A stretch of 28,142 bases of DNA from a virus, in IMG/VR virus record IMGVR_UViG_3300017706_001583, positions 1 through 28,142 of that record; one strand, 5' to 3'. Every line of letters begins with the position of its first letter. Within the stretch, counting starts at the first letter, position 1. Positions 9,301 through 16,811 of this stretch are shown in pieces. Under the pieces are notes generated by a model, which saw only the letters and a list, made by a program, of their open reading frames with translations, searched no databases and had not been told where the DNA came from. A program made the position numbers and the translations under genes.

Positions 9301-11523
9301 ATTAGATGTTGGAGTTACTTGTTCATCAACTTTAAATCTAAACTGTATACAATCAGGTACAGCATAATATTCTGTACTAGTTACTGGAGTAGAACCTGTA
9401 GCATAATAATTAGCTGTTAAAGGCTGCCAAGGTATTCTAACTGATGATGTTGGAGTTGAAAGTGCTGCTGTGTAAGGTGTTCGAGGATAAGTAGTTACAG
9501 CAGTACTATAACGATTCATCCATAAATCATAATCATTTTCATCATCTTTATTTTTACCCCCAAATTCACTTATACGAAGCATTGTATTTGGAACACCCCA
9601 TATATTAATTAATTGTCTTAACCCAGTAACTGTTCCTTTTCTTTTTACAAGAGAAACCATATTATGGAATATTCTTTTATAAATTTCTTGAGCAGCATTT
9701 TCTAATGGGTATGGAAATGCGGGATCTGCTAAATTAATTATATAACCTAAAGTTGTTTGATTTTGATCATAATAATTAATAACAGAACCAGATGTAATAT
9801 CTATATAACGATTAATATATTCTTCTCCTGATCCCACAGCTGGGAATACTCCAATTTGATTAGGATTAAATCCTATAGAATTAAAGGAATTTGCATAAGT
9901 ATTAAAACCAAAAGATTCTATTACTTCATCAGCCATTTGTAATGGTAAAACAGATCCTGTTAATGGAGAATTTGTATTTCTAACTTGTTCAACTGCTTCT
10001 GTATAGAGATACATTTCATCAAAAGTTTGACCAACCATACTTACAAACTTTATATATTGATTGTTATTACTATTTTCTGTAATAAAAGGAGGGATAATAT
10101 AATATAAATAATCCTGATTATCATTATCATAACGAGATGCCGAATATATCTGATTTTTTCCTGTATTATAGTATTGACCTATTTCATTTGTAGTACCAAA
10201 CCAATTTTTTAATGCTGAACTTGATACTGAGTAATTAGGGTAGGGATATGTAGAATCATATTTAGGCCAAGAATTTGAACCAGTAATATAATATAAATAA
10301 TACTCATAACTATCAAATTTACTAATTATATCATTAATTTTATTATTAGCTTCACTATAACTTGAAGAAAACGTATCAGTTAGTTCAGTTCCTCCTGATA
10401 TAGTATCTAATTCTAAAATTTCATCTTCAAAAGCTTCAATAGATACCATTTTATCATAAAAATTATTTAATCTTTGTTCTGCTGAAGAGTATTTTACAAA
10501 TTGGCTCCAATCACCATAATCTTTTCTTAAAATAACACCAGTTTCATCTTGTAAAGAATTAAATTGAAAATAGGATTGAGATGAATTTGCATTGATTAAA
10601 TCATTTAAATTTTTATAATTAGTAGAATTATTAACTCTATCTTTTAAATCAATATTAAAATTTGGACCTTTTAAGGATAATAAGCTATCTACAAATTTTA
10701 AATTAGGATTAAATTCAATTTCATAAGCTTGTGTTTCAGCTACTTTTGAAATTATTTGTACTTGTTGTTCTACTACATACTCTGATGGAAGAGGTTTATA
10801 TAATTTTATTAATATAGAAGGTGCTAAAGAAGAACCTGATATAGGAAGTTCTAATTGACTATTAACAGCTATAAAATTTCTATTTTCTCCAAAAGCTACA
10901 TAAAATTCATCAGCATCATTTCTTGAATTTAATTTTGTAGTAAATTCATTATAATAATTTTGGATTTGAGTTACATTTAAAAAATTATTTTGTAATCTTA
11001 ATTCTGTTCTATCACCCGAAATATCTTTAATAAAATAAGGATGACCATTATAATTAGCAGTTGAACTATTTTCTGTTACTGTATTGTCAAGTGTAACTTC
11101 TCCATCTCTACCTGTAAAGTAATTTGTAGTTTCAGTTTCAGTTTCTTTTATAAATGATAACTCTGATCCTAGTTCATAATTAACAAAATTATAAACAGCA
11201 AAATATTCACCATTTGAGTATCCTTGGTTATAAACATCATCAATAGGAGTTAATTGTACTTGATTATAACTTGATGTTGTTATTGAAGTTGAAGTTCCAA
11301 CAGGAGCTAATATATATGATCCATTAATATCATAATCTAAGTCAGAATATAATAAAGTTTTAGAATAATCATAAATAAAAAATTCCATTTTACTTTTAAA
11401 AGGTAAAAAAGAACCTGTTAATTCTACTGAAGGGACAATAGCGTCTAAACTTAATTCAAATCCTTCTTGAAAAAGTGATGATGCTGGTATTTGTGTAATA
11501 GAAGATGAAACTGGTATTGCCAT
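3379..11523 (-). CDS. Giant tail/baseplate appendage protein with LamG-like domain, 2714 aa
   Basis: The largest gene of the window, placed with the baseplate genes. Residues about 620-662 contain the block HNMVSLVKRKGTVTGLRQL followed by INIWGVPNTMLRISEFGG, and about 1212-1248 contain NYVPARTSLSTGIIVKQHLL; both recur in giant structural proteins of marine T4-like phages. Between them, about 725-955, lies a concanavalin A/LamG-like jelly-roll ending in FQEFRYYRRALS. A Gly/Ser/Thr/Ala-rich stretch at about 1390-1825 interrupts the family pattern and ends in a galactose-binding-like beta domain (NLTPGAQYEISFEIKD and a later GTWTQ). After it the standard pattern resumes (NPIINNVTESRASS near 1850). 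The bulk is Asn, Tyr and Ile rich. By position it may take the place of T4 gp7 or of a long fibre base, but I cannot assign either. It lies 2 bp after the preceding gene. Confidence 0.8.
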   Translation of the reverse strand: MAIPVSSSITQIPASSLFQEGFELSLDAIVPSVELTGSFLPFKSKMEFFIYDYSKTLLYSDLDYDINGSYILAPVGTSTSITTSSYNQVQLTPIDDVYNQGYSNGEYFAVYNFVNYELGSELSFIKETETETTNYFTGRDGEVTLDNTVTENSSTANYNGHPYFIKDISGDRTELRLQNNFLNVTQIQNYYNEFTTKLNSRNDADEFYVAFGENRNFIAVNSQLELPISGSSLAPSILIKLYKPLPSEYVVEQQVQIISKVAETQAYEIEFNPNLKFVDSLLSLKGPNFNIDLKDRVNNSTNYKNLNDLINANSSQSYFQFNSLQDETGVILRKDYGDWSQFVKYSSAEQRLNNFYDKMVSIEAFEDEILELDTISGGTELTDTFSSSYSEANNKINDIISKFDSYEYYLYYITGSNSWPKYDSTYPYPNYSVSSSALKNWFGTTNEIGQYYNTGKNQIYSASRYDNDNQDYLYYIIPPFITENSNNNQYIKFVSMVGQTFDEMYLYTEAVEQVRNTNSPLTGSVLPLQMADEVIESFGFNTYANSFNSIGFNPNQIGVFPAVGSGEEYINRYIDITSGSVINYYDQNQTTLGYIINLADPAFPYPLENAAQEIYKRIFHNMVSLVKRKGTVTGLRQLINIWGVPNTMLRISEFGGKNKDDENDYDLWMNRYSTAVTTYPRTPYTAALSTPTSSVRIPWQPLTANYYATGSTPVTSTEYYAVPDCIQFRFKVDEQVTPTSNFSQSLLVKGNLNDGTADFAVTLAYSGSNSGSFNGSQLPTTSKYGNLTFHLSGSIANGGVKTTTPISLPFFDGNWWSVQLQRLTHLSASNQDSTAVTYQLKTANNIYEGYDGNQIGFQGTETLLISAIQPSYNAAWNDIHGVTTFNPAGNSYVKGYSALVLGGMMDNGVNNDNIFIGTGTNSVNIGSGFSGSFQEFRYYRRALSSSQFNDYVMNPESIQGHADSNTGLGSSYDLLSFRLPLGNELEYNNVSGSANYTTFTNAQGGLMAALNFGGNSTFAGKGALGSVHPSLVNKLGTLYTSSFITTLNATSSQYSIAYQGRNGLYNKAISSSFLAPNNEINYMDQPAAGIRNRIKNKIQVIDGNEYGTILSPFRSIQQEFEQSSSYTEDLNSLEVGFSFQNEINDDIIATFGHGVVSDAIADPRFISESSDRYPELTRIAEDYFKKYQGVTFDDPTYTGLPTIIEKEYDYNRLIKFYETSLFKAIKNYVPARTSLSTGIIVKQHLLERNKTDAVIAMNLDTVIAITPETGSVDGVPESQIDGGDPYAGYNSPIALRNILISGSIPIETLTGSAGGSINKYNVPTSSITAFTQSWTYLDDFTGQILSHSIQDEFYNGEYSGSNIPTIPSQYNPYRIFLDGTNLNPDDLPGGGASPPTVNLAAGPYNTSRFTTATANGAVAVPIRATGSLKGDPPGISISGSASGGNSSDSMLFRAMGNQTNAARSITITSTDGTERTYLNIGNNSPLMLGVSGNSNNGKLLIENVRIDNKSTLSVTGTPANGTTAGVIFTRTTPSNALAFEATVVVSSNIVDSITVTDNNAATVNPTLWVEVGNVFTGTFPAQGGGVVTATITITTAGLTNGLLSVQCNNDGTSNDAATQFKASVEGSFGHNGKLSVTNFTGQGQGANLTAAIVKETAVGVTTDPAFSSNGEYVSGNGNTADASNVGVCQATDDVQPGGGAYPSDYVFPTRFQGGAAEPASSTIYLQNAITNLTPGAQYEISFEIKDLSSDGLGNSNNNVGLSSLATPGGSANGVGLSFRGTAAQTITGTWTQAAGQTTAMFFSALGMQSQIQNVQIIFPDDTMAPKHFFSRDAFTIFPTASVLFENSIYNPIINNVTESRASSLFFDQDFDPPTPSYIKGAKPTTLGIPADYSLLVSSSELGFRGTGTADNLLEFAEVPDSNYTQTNVINPRYIGTELFSADYNFYTGIPSESLAIGKSSDTGITGLANPPFLLTQNKVRFVNNETGSWTGDYSYGKTAVIDRNPINIAHFKSSLESKEYFGTTTFNVDQLIQIPFEEILDQQSPIITSSLINGSNENLTPMSSTFMVGREATIVYNQSNKTFNNIGGTVLTYTNLGVGPREINAGGIDFIGYFSNERSLNDLTLLQYYNFPNWYDYKQAIDKSISPIANPNIQGTGGNSSSIQLSASYFGVTVFPYQNNVNGNSVLMKDVINLPPSASSTYPGDPSFYTLNENVLMAYTSSLKDENNRDVGILNLQGPVDQIPGMFVNNDSGNNPPSNPQAIKGPVLNMFNTINNLIQLGDICPITASNITPAHPVAAAGDPVNQFGGPSAAVLALPLIPASNNIAYYKTPREASALVPTFGPGSLPILDAAERQNNENYYRWNISGSKLREYRDIPEQKILIEKGDEIRVSYGYLINPQNPSTLTKTYQDFTVLGYHQTPPQLFTNTKEWEDGSVGSNPITNVTFEIASYNMIDAIPQTGGGGGTPGKWTTSEFTGPLPSDGYYSYGSLLNKYQASMNNGDIFLLTSMENTNTTTTPRYLSGSITGISSRSVTPTGSGIIGLTMSIFNGSSAGTLGNNASWMIGTNYITNYSSSKFQGSSYANNAMLLSASIQPLVINAPATLADDACGQVWDSGYLFDRVKVFPNPNDIKIPIPSGKIFALTLRKRQEADDRVILNAVQSSGSAGALTLSGDGYLIPNDLTNIQQRNVQKIINKLKSENVFTQDSPDTLGS

Positions 11524-11525
11524 TT

Positions 11526-11969
11526 TTATATTTTATAGTTTGATTGTGTTAAATCTTTACTTACTTCATTACCACCAAATTTTATAGCTTTTGATGCTTC
11601 TAGATCAAAAGCACTATCTTCTGGGTCTATAGCATCATCTAAATTAGTTGCATCTTTAATTAATTGTAAATTTTCAGCTCTTAACTCAGCAATTTCATCT
11701 AATAAAGCTTGTATTTCACTATTTATAGTAGCAAAATCTGCATATTCACCACTAGTTTTGGCAAGATAAGTATGAGATTCTACAGCTCCAAGTTTAGGTA
11801 TAATATAAAAAAACTTATCATAAAGATACCAAAAATCAGGTAATGTTGCTAAGTCTCTATCAAAAAAAGAAGGATCAAGAATATTATTTAATTGTGTAAA
11901 TTCAGTATTTACAGTTTCATTAAATTTATCTTTATTAAACCTTTGTGCTTTTAATGTAATTTTTGCCAT
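11526..11969 (-). CDS. Small tail/baseplate-associated protein with coiled coil, 147 aa
   Basis: I do not recognise this family. The first half is a mixed region with many aromatics (PDFWYLYDKFFYIIPKLG near residues 44-61). Residues about 80-110 form a probable coiled coil (INSEIQALLDEIAELRAENL). The C-terminal tail is acidic. Its ATG shares a base with the TAA stop of the 480-aa gene (TAATG), and its stop is 2 bp before the giant appendage gene, so it is translated with both. A role as connector or chaperone for the giant protein would fit the size and position, but this is only inference. Confidence 0.6.
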   Translation of the reverse strand: MAKITLKAQRFNKDKFNETVNTEFTQLNNILDPSFFDRDLATLPDFWYLYDKFFYIIPKLGAVESHTYLAKTSGEYADFATINSEIQALLDEIAELRAENLQLIKDATNLDDAIDPEDSAFDLEASKAIKFGGNEVSKDLTQSNYKI

Positions 11970-13411
11970 TATCCATTTGTTACTTTAAACATTATATCTT
12001 CATTAAATACTTTTGTAGTTCCATCTATTTGAGACTTTAATAAAATTGTGTAATATCTTTCTGGTTCTAAACCTCCCATATAAATATCAAAATAACTTGA
12101 AGTTGTGTCAGCACTAATTTTAGTATAAGTATCATCAAAGGAAATTACATATTCATTAGTTTCAGTATCTTTTACAGCATAAAATGATTGTTTTGGTAAA
12201 TAAAAATTATTTAAGTAACCAGAAGAAGTTTGAAAAACTTTTGCAGGGTATTGTGGAATTGCTGCTATTCTAAATCTTTGTACACTTTCAGAATAATAAA
12301 CTCCTGAGTTATTATAAGTGGAAATAAAAGCTTCTGAATTATCTAAAGTTTTCATTTTAGATGATGGACCATAATAAAAATCATCGAATTTAAATTCTAA
12401 AATAGGAGGATAAATTGTATTAGTATCTACAGAATAATATTTAAATGTAGAAGCAAATGACTCTGAAGGGACAAATTCAGCTGATGATGTTTGTTTAATA
12501 ATAAACCCTTCATTAGGTATATCTCCACCTAAACTATAAGATTGACTAAACCAAACATCTACAGTTTTTGTTACATTTATATCTACATCTATAGGATTTG
12601 AATAGGTAAATGTTTGGGATTGGGTTACCATTTTTCCTGTAGATGAACCTGTATACCAAGTTCCACCACCTTGACCTCCATTTAATGCCCTCCAAGAACC
12701 TGTAGTTAATGTGGCAAATGTTACATTTTGAGCAAACCATTCTTTTTCTTCTGTTGAAGATGACCAACTACAACCATTTGTTGTAATAGGACTATTTCCA
12801 AATCTTCCAGTACCCATATCCCAACTTTGAGATACTGGATATACATTTAAATAAGATGTAGAATTTAAATTAGTTACTACAGCAGCGTAATTTTTTAAAT
12901 TGGCATTCCAAGCTCGTTTTTTAAAAGCACCATTAATTAATTCTAAAGAAGCTGTTGCATATAGATTATTTGTTTTTAATAATAAAGGTGTTTTTAAAAT
13001 ATTTCCTAATTTATAATTTTTTCCTCTATTTACAACTGTAATGCTTGATATTGTGTTTCCTGTTACTACTATATTTGCTGTTGCTCCTACTCCTGCCCCT
13101 GTAGAACTAGTAAGAGGAACTTCTAAATATGTATCATTAGTTAATCCTGTTGGGTTTTGACCTGCAGCTAAAGAACCTAATAATGAGTCTGTTTCTGTAG
13201 ATAAAAAACTTATACCAGAACCCGATATGTAACTTGTATAAACACTATTTATTTCATTTTGTGAGAATTTTATTAGATATCTACTAGTTTGTGCTTTTGC
13301 GTCAAAAAGATAAGTTGATGCTTCTAATATTTCATCTAACCCAGTATTCATAGTTGGATATTGAGTATATAATGTAGCGTCTTTTTCAGGAAATATTTTA
13401 TAAATTGCCAT
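11969..13411 (-). CDS. Virion protein with DNRLRE/CBM96-like domain and inserted Gly-rich element, 480 aa
   Basis: The N-terminus (IFPEKDATLYTQYPTMNTGL near residues 6-25, then SRYLIKFS near 43-50) resembles DNRLRE/CBM96-type beta-sandwich domains, and the matching strands continue after residue 165 with LNSTSYLNVYPVSQSWDMGT. Residues about 94-142 interrupt this fold with an element of the type GVGATANIVVTGNTISSITV plus NRGKNYKLGN, a motif that occurs in many phage fibre proteins. The C-terminal part (about 395-480) looks like another beta domain. No catalytic residues are evident. It overlaps the following 147-aa gene by TAATG. Probably an exposed part of the baseplate or tail that binds polysaccharide or other fibres; binding is inference from the domain type. 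Confidence 0.65.
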   Translation of the reverse strand: MAIYKIFPEKDATLYTQYPTMNTGLDEILEASTYLFDAKAQTSRYLIKFSQNEINSVYTSYISGSGISFLSTETDSLLGSLAAGQNPTGLTNDTYLEVPLTSSTGAGVGATANIVVTGNTISSITVVNRGKNYKLGNILKTPLLLKTNNLYATASLELINGAFKKRAWNANLKNYAAVVTNLNSTSYLNVYPVSQSWDMGTGRFGNSPITTNGCSWSSSTEEKEWFAQNVTFATLTTGSWRALNGGQGGGTWYTGSSTGKMVTQSQTFTYSNPIDVDINVTKTVDVWFSQSYSLGGDIPNEGFIIKQTSSAEFVPSESFASTFKYYSVDTNTIYPPILEFKFDDFYYGPSSKMKTLDNSEAFISTYNNSGVYYSESVQRFRIAAIPQYPAKVFQTSSGYLNNFYLPKQSFYAVKDTETNEYVISFDDTYTKISADTTSSYFDIYMGGLEPERYYTILLKSQIDGTTKVFNEDIMFKVTNG

Positions 13412-13415
13412 TTAT

Positions 13416-14126
13416 TTAAATGTTAAAGTTTTTTAATTTATCAAGAGAAGGTTTTGTATCTTCTGGTACTATACTTTCATCAACAGATGATGGTACACCA
13501 CCTGTAGCTGGTTGTTGATTTAATCCTCCTCCTGCAACTTCTTCAATTTCATTATCAGGATTTGATAGTACATCTAAATAAGTTCTATTTGGGGTATATT
13601 GTTGAAGTGTCATAGTTTCTAAAGTCCCAGCATCTTCATCTCCTTCATTAGTTTTAATGAATTTAGCTCTTGTAGGATATCTTAATACTTTATAATCACC
13701 CCCATCCATAAATGATGATTTTGTACCATTTGATGCTCCTGTTCTATTTGGACCCCCACTTCCTCCTTGTTTAGCTCCAGCTAATGGATCTTCAACGTCT
13801 AATGCTGTTGTTTTTGTTGATGAGATTAAATCATTAGTTGAAATATTAGCTCTTACTACTCCCTCATTAGTAGTATAATATGCATTATCAGCATTATATC
13901 TTTGAACAAAACCAGATTCTGGGTCAGTTGTTGATCCTCCATCTATTAATGTACCATCTATAAGTTGACTTTCTCTGTTTTCAGTATATTCTTTTTTAAT
14001 AGGTGAGGGTTTAGGAGGCATAGGACCTGGTGTGTTACCAAGATATGTTCCTGGATCTCCTGGTCCTATAATTCCTTCTTCACCTTTTCTATCAAACGAT
14101 TTTTTATATCTTTCTAATAAATCCAT
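13416..14126 (-). CDS. Low-complexity hypothetical protein in baseplate operon, 236 aa
   Basis: Not recognised. The protein is rich in Gly, Pro, Asp, Asn and Thr with almost no hydrophobic core, e.g. GPGDPGTYLGNTPGPMPPKP at about residues 21-40, and is probably largely disordered. It has no signal peptide or membrane segment. A short, more ordered segment (GGDYKVLRYPTRAKFIKTN near 141-160) may be the functional part. It lies 11 bp after gp6 and 4 bp before the DNRLRE-type gene, so it is part of the baseplate operon, perhaps as an assembly linker or minor virion component. That role is inferred only from place. Confidence 0.6.
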   Translation of the reverse strand: MDLLERYKKSFDRKGEEGIIGPGDPGTYLGNTPGPMPPKPSPIKKEYTENRESQLIDGTLIDGGSTTDPESGFVQRYNADNAYYTTNEGVVRANISTNDLISSTKTTALDVEDPLAGAKQGGSGGPNRTGASNGTKSSFMDGGDYKVLRYPTRAKFIKTNEGDEDAGTLETMTLQQYTPNRTYLDVLSNPDNEIEEVAGGGLNQQPATGGVPSSVDESIVPEDTKPSLDKLKNFNI

Positions 14127-14137
14127 ATTTTTTATTT

Positions 14138-16000
14138 TTATAATGGTACTACTCTTCCAACAATATCAGACGCAGGATATTTTAACTCAAATATCATAGG
14201 GTCAACTGATGGGTAAATTATACTATTATTTGTTGCTGCTTTAATATCATAAGAATATTGACTATATCCTTTACTAACTCCAGATAGATTTTTTATATTA
14301 ACTTCCATTACTGTTTGTACTCCTTCTACTTTATCTAATAAAATTAAAAGATCTTTTATCATTATAGGTTGATTAATATTCCAATTATCTATTTGAAAAT
14401 AATTTGATATTGCTGTAATACCACGTCCTATTGTTTCATTATTATTATAGTTAGGTAAAACTATTATATCAAATTCAACTTGTATATTAATAATATAAGC
14501 ATCTTTTATTTTAATAGAATCATTTATCATTCTATATTCAGATAAATAAGTTTTTAGATTTTGTTTTAAAGTTGAGGATGCTGTTCTTAAAAATTTATTA
14601 CTATTATAAGATAATACATACATATCTAAAATAGTAGGTAATTCTCCTAATTGATATTCTGCTACTTTTGTTGGTTGAATAAAAGCTTTTGAAATAGTAC
14701 CTATATTAGCGGGCATACTTAAAGCCCTAATCATATAATCTTGTTGTGTAACAGTTCTTAACTGAGATTGGAAGTTACCTAAAGCATTTTGTCTAATTTC
14801 TTCAATAGTATCAGCACCTTGACCTCCATCTGCTGCTGTAATATTATTGGTAGCTACTGAACTAAATATTTGATTAGCTAATGTATTATTAGAAATACTA
14901 GGATTAATAAAAACTATACCTGATGCATCATACTCAGTTAAAGTTCCTGATGCTACATTTGCACTTAATCCTCCTCCAGTTAAATATCTAATTGTTAAAG
15001 TTGTATTAGAAGGAGCAATACCATAAGTGTCTGTAAACATAAAATTTAAAGGAGCATAAGCTGCTGTTAATTTATCTTTTGAAAAAGCTAATCCTGTACC
15101 TACATTATCTGGATTAGGTACAATATTTTCATCATTATCACTTACTGTTCCTGCCCCAAAACCTAACTGTAGAGTTGTTCCATTTAAAAATCTTGTAGTA
15201 AATCTTCTTTGTACTTGTTTTAATTCTAATAGGTTAGGAGCATCATCTTGTACTGCATTAGGGTCATTATAACTTGCATTAGTAATAGTATTAAACACTG
15301 TATCTTGTGATAAATTTAGTACTTCATACCACTCATTACCATTACTATCAAATACATCTAATACATTTATAATATCAGAAGCATCAATATCAACAGTAGC
15401 AAACCTTGATGGGGTTGTAAAAGTTGCAGTAGTAGTATTAATTGTTGCTGAGATTGCTTTTCTAGTTTTTTTAACTAAATACATAGTAGGAAGATTACCT
15501 GCTAAACTATAAATTGTTATTTCTGTAGGATCTAAAGATCCTGAAGAGGAGAAATCAACTGTGTCTTCAATAATAAAATTAATATTAGGATTTTCATTAG
15601 AAGTTACTTGTGTATTTGCTGGTATTTTTAAACAATAATCAAAATCAGGAACTGTGGCTCCAGATCCATCTGTAGTTGGGGGCAGTTGTTGGTAAAATGC
15701 AATAGTTGCTGTTGCTGCCGTTGTTACCTTAGGTTTATAACCTAACATATATGCTAAATCAAATAAATTTTCTTGTTGTCTTGCATATTGTATAAATGTT
15801 TCTTGTATTTGGTTATCTAAATAAAAAGATAACACATCTCCTACATAAGAAGCCATTTCTATAAATAACATTCCTGTTGAATCTGAAGAAAAATCATTAT
15901 AAGTATTAGGAAAATAAGTTTTAGAATAATCTATAAGTGAATTTCTAAAAGTATTAAAATCTCTATTTGTATATGTTATGTCTCTATTTAAATCTGCCAT
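14138..16000 (-). CDS. gp6: Baseplate wedge protein, T4 gp6-like / baseplate J family
   Basis: The N-terminus (YTNRDFNTFRNSLIDYSKTY near residues 10-29, then DSTGMLFIEMASYVGDVLSF near 41-60) is the hallmark of gp6-like baseplate wedge proteins, which dimerise and join neighbouring wedges into the inner baseplate ring. A later segment, QNALGNFQSQLRTVTQQDYM (about 405-424), matches the conserved baseplate-J core, and the C-terminal part has the alpha/beta repeats seen in this family. Length (620) is close to T4 gp6 (660). Its ATG shares one base with the stop of gp25 (TAATG), and gp25 next to gp6 is the usual order in T4-like phages. Confidence 0.93.
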   Translation of the reverse strand: MADLNRDITYTNRDFNTFRNSLIDYSKTYFPNTYNDFSSDSTGMLFIEMASYVGDVLSFYLDNQIQETFIQYARQQENLFDLAYMLGYKPKVTTAATATIAFYQQLPPTTDGSGATVPDFDYCLKIPANTQVTSNENPNINFIIEDTVDFSSSGSLDPTEITIYSLAGNLPTMYLVKKTRKAISATINTTTATFTTPSRFATVDIDASDIINVLDVFDSNGNEWYEVLNLSQDTVFNTITNASYNDPNAVQDDAPNLLELKQVQRRFTTRFLNGTTLQLGFGAGTVSDNDENIVPNPDNVGTGLAFSKDKLTAAYAPLNFMFTDTYGIAPSNTTLTIRYLTGGGLSANVASGTLTEYDASGIVFINPSISNNTLANQIFSSVATNNITAADGGQGADTIEEIRQNALGNFQSQLRTVTQQDYMIRALSMPANIGTISKAFIQPTKVAEYQLGELPTILDMYVLSYNSNKFLRTASSTLKQNLKTYLSEYRMINDSIKIKDAYIINIQVEFDIIVLPNYNNNETIGRGITAISNYFQIDNWNINQPIMIKDLLILLDKVEGVQTVMEVNIKNLSGVSKGYSQYSYDIKAATNNSIIYPSVDPMIFELKYPASDIVGRVVPL

Positions 16001-16407
16001 TATTGTAGTTCTATATTAACCTGATCTGTTTCTCCTATATTATGGACTTCATAATCTAAAACAAAATTTATAGTATTTTTATCAGTTTGATTATTAAATT
16101 GTATTTTTTTAACTTCTATAGTTGGAAAATTTGAAGCTATATTATCTTGTATAGTTGCTTCTAATGCTGAAGTTGTTCCTTCATTTATTCCTTCCCATAA
16201 TAATGCTCTTAAATTAGCACCAAAAGTAGGTCTAAATACTCTTTCACCTTGATTAGTTAGTAACCAATTAATTAAATTAGTTTTTACTACTTCACGGGTT
16301 GTATAAGTAGGATTAAATACTGCTCTTCCCGAAAAAGGAAAACTAAAACCTAAAGCAGCACTACCACTATTAGGAGTTGGAAAAACATTATTTATTATTT
16401 GAGCCAT
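16000..16407 (-). CDS. gp25: Baseplate wedge protein, GPW/gp25 family
   Basis: 135 residues, typical for the family (T4 gp25 is 132). After TREVVKTNLINWLLTNQGER (about residues 37-56) comes VFRPTFGANLRALLWE, the family core in which the protein joins sheath and baseplate wedge. The family was once called lysozyme-like, but its role in T4 is structural: it is the sheath polymerisation initiator in the wedge complex with gp6 and gp53. The gene overlaps gp6 by one base and follows the 118-aa gene by 2 bp, so all three are translated from one message, probably starting at the promoter motif near 16777. Confidence 0.95.
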   Translation of the reverse strand: MAQIINNVFPTPNSGSAALGFSFPFSGRAVFNPTYTTREVVKTNLINWLLTNQGERVFRPTFGANLRALLWEGINEGTTSALEATIQDNIASNFPTIEVKKIQFNNQTDKNTINFVLDYEVHNIGETDQVNIELQ

Positions 16408-16409
16408 TA

Positions 16410-16766
16410 TTATTTATTAGTATTCATTAATCCCATTATTTGATCCATACCAACATTCCCCCCAGGTAATGATCCATTAGCTACATCCATTCCTGGATTA
16501 GGTTGAAAATTTGGTGCATGGTTGCTTGTAAACCCAGCTGCTGTTTCTCCTAATATATTTCTATAAGCGTCACGTTTTTCTTTTGAAGAAAGTGATGGAG
16601 GTTGTATAGAAGGTTGTTGAGGAGTTGGAGAAATTGATTCAACTATTGGAGTTGAAGTAACAACTTTTGGTGATTTAACTGCTTCCAAAAGTATGTCTTT
16701 TAATTCCTCTTGTATTACTTCTCTAACTGTTTCCTTTAATACTTTTTTTAATTCTGTTAACTTCAT
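16410..16766 (-). CDS. Small hypothetical protein with amphipathic N-terminus, 118 aa
   Basis: The first 30 residues are a strongly charged, probably helical segment (LKKVLKETVREVIQEELKDI), followed by a Pro/Ser/Gln-rich linker (about 38-60) and a Gly/Asn/Pro-rich tail. A segment at about 62-82 (KEKRDAYRNILGETAAGFTS) may be a second short helix. I do not recognise a domain, but small proteins with this build precede gp25 in several marine phage genomes. It has a 45-bp gap upstream with the TATTTATAAT motif, so it is likely the first gene of the gp25-gp6 transcript. Possibly a baseplate assembly factor or minor component. Confidence 0.6.
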   Translation of the reverse strand: MKLTELKKVLKETVREVIQEELKDILLEAVKSPKVVTSTPIVESISPTPQQPSIQPPSLSSKEKRDAYRNILGETAAGFTSNHAPNFQPNPGMDVANGSLPGGNVGMDQIMGLMNTNK

Positions 16767-16776
16767 TTTTAATTTT

Positions 16777-16786
16777 ATTATAAATA
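16777..16786 (-). promoter_or_regulatory. Candidate phage promoter motif TATTTATAAT
   Basis: The coding strand of the 45-bp gap reads CTAATATTTATAATAAAATT, with the 10-mer core ending 10 bp before the ATG at 16766. From ATATTTATAAT through AAAAT it is the same as at 3329, although the two gaps otherwise differ. It would place gp25-gp6 under their own promoter. Confidence 0.5.
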
Positions 16787-16811
16787 TTAGTAATTTTTGT
16801 TTTTATATCAT

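Noticed and set aside
12546-12767. 73-aa minus-strand frame inside the DNRLRE-like gene
   Set aside because: Lies in another reading frame of a well-supported gene; basic, cysteine-rich and without any recognisable feature.
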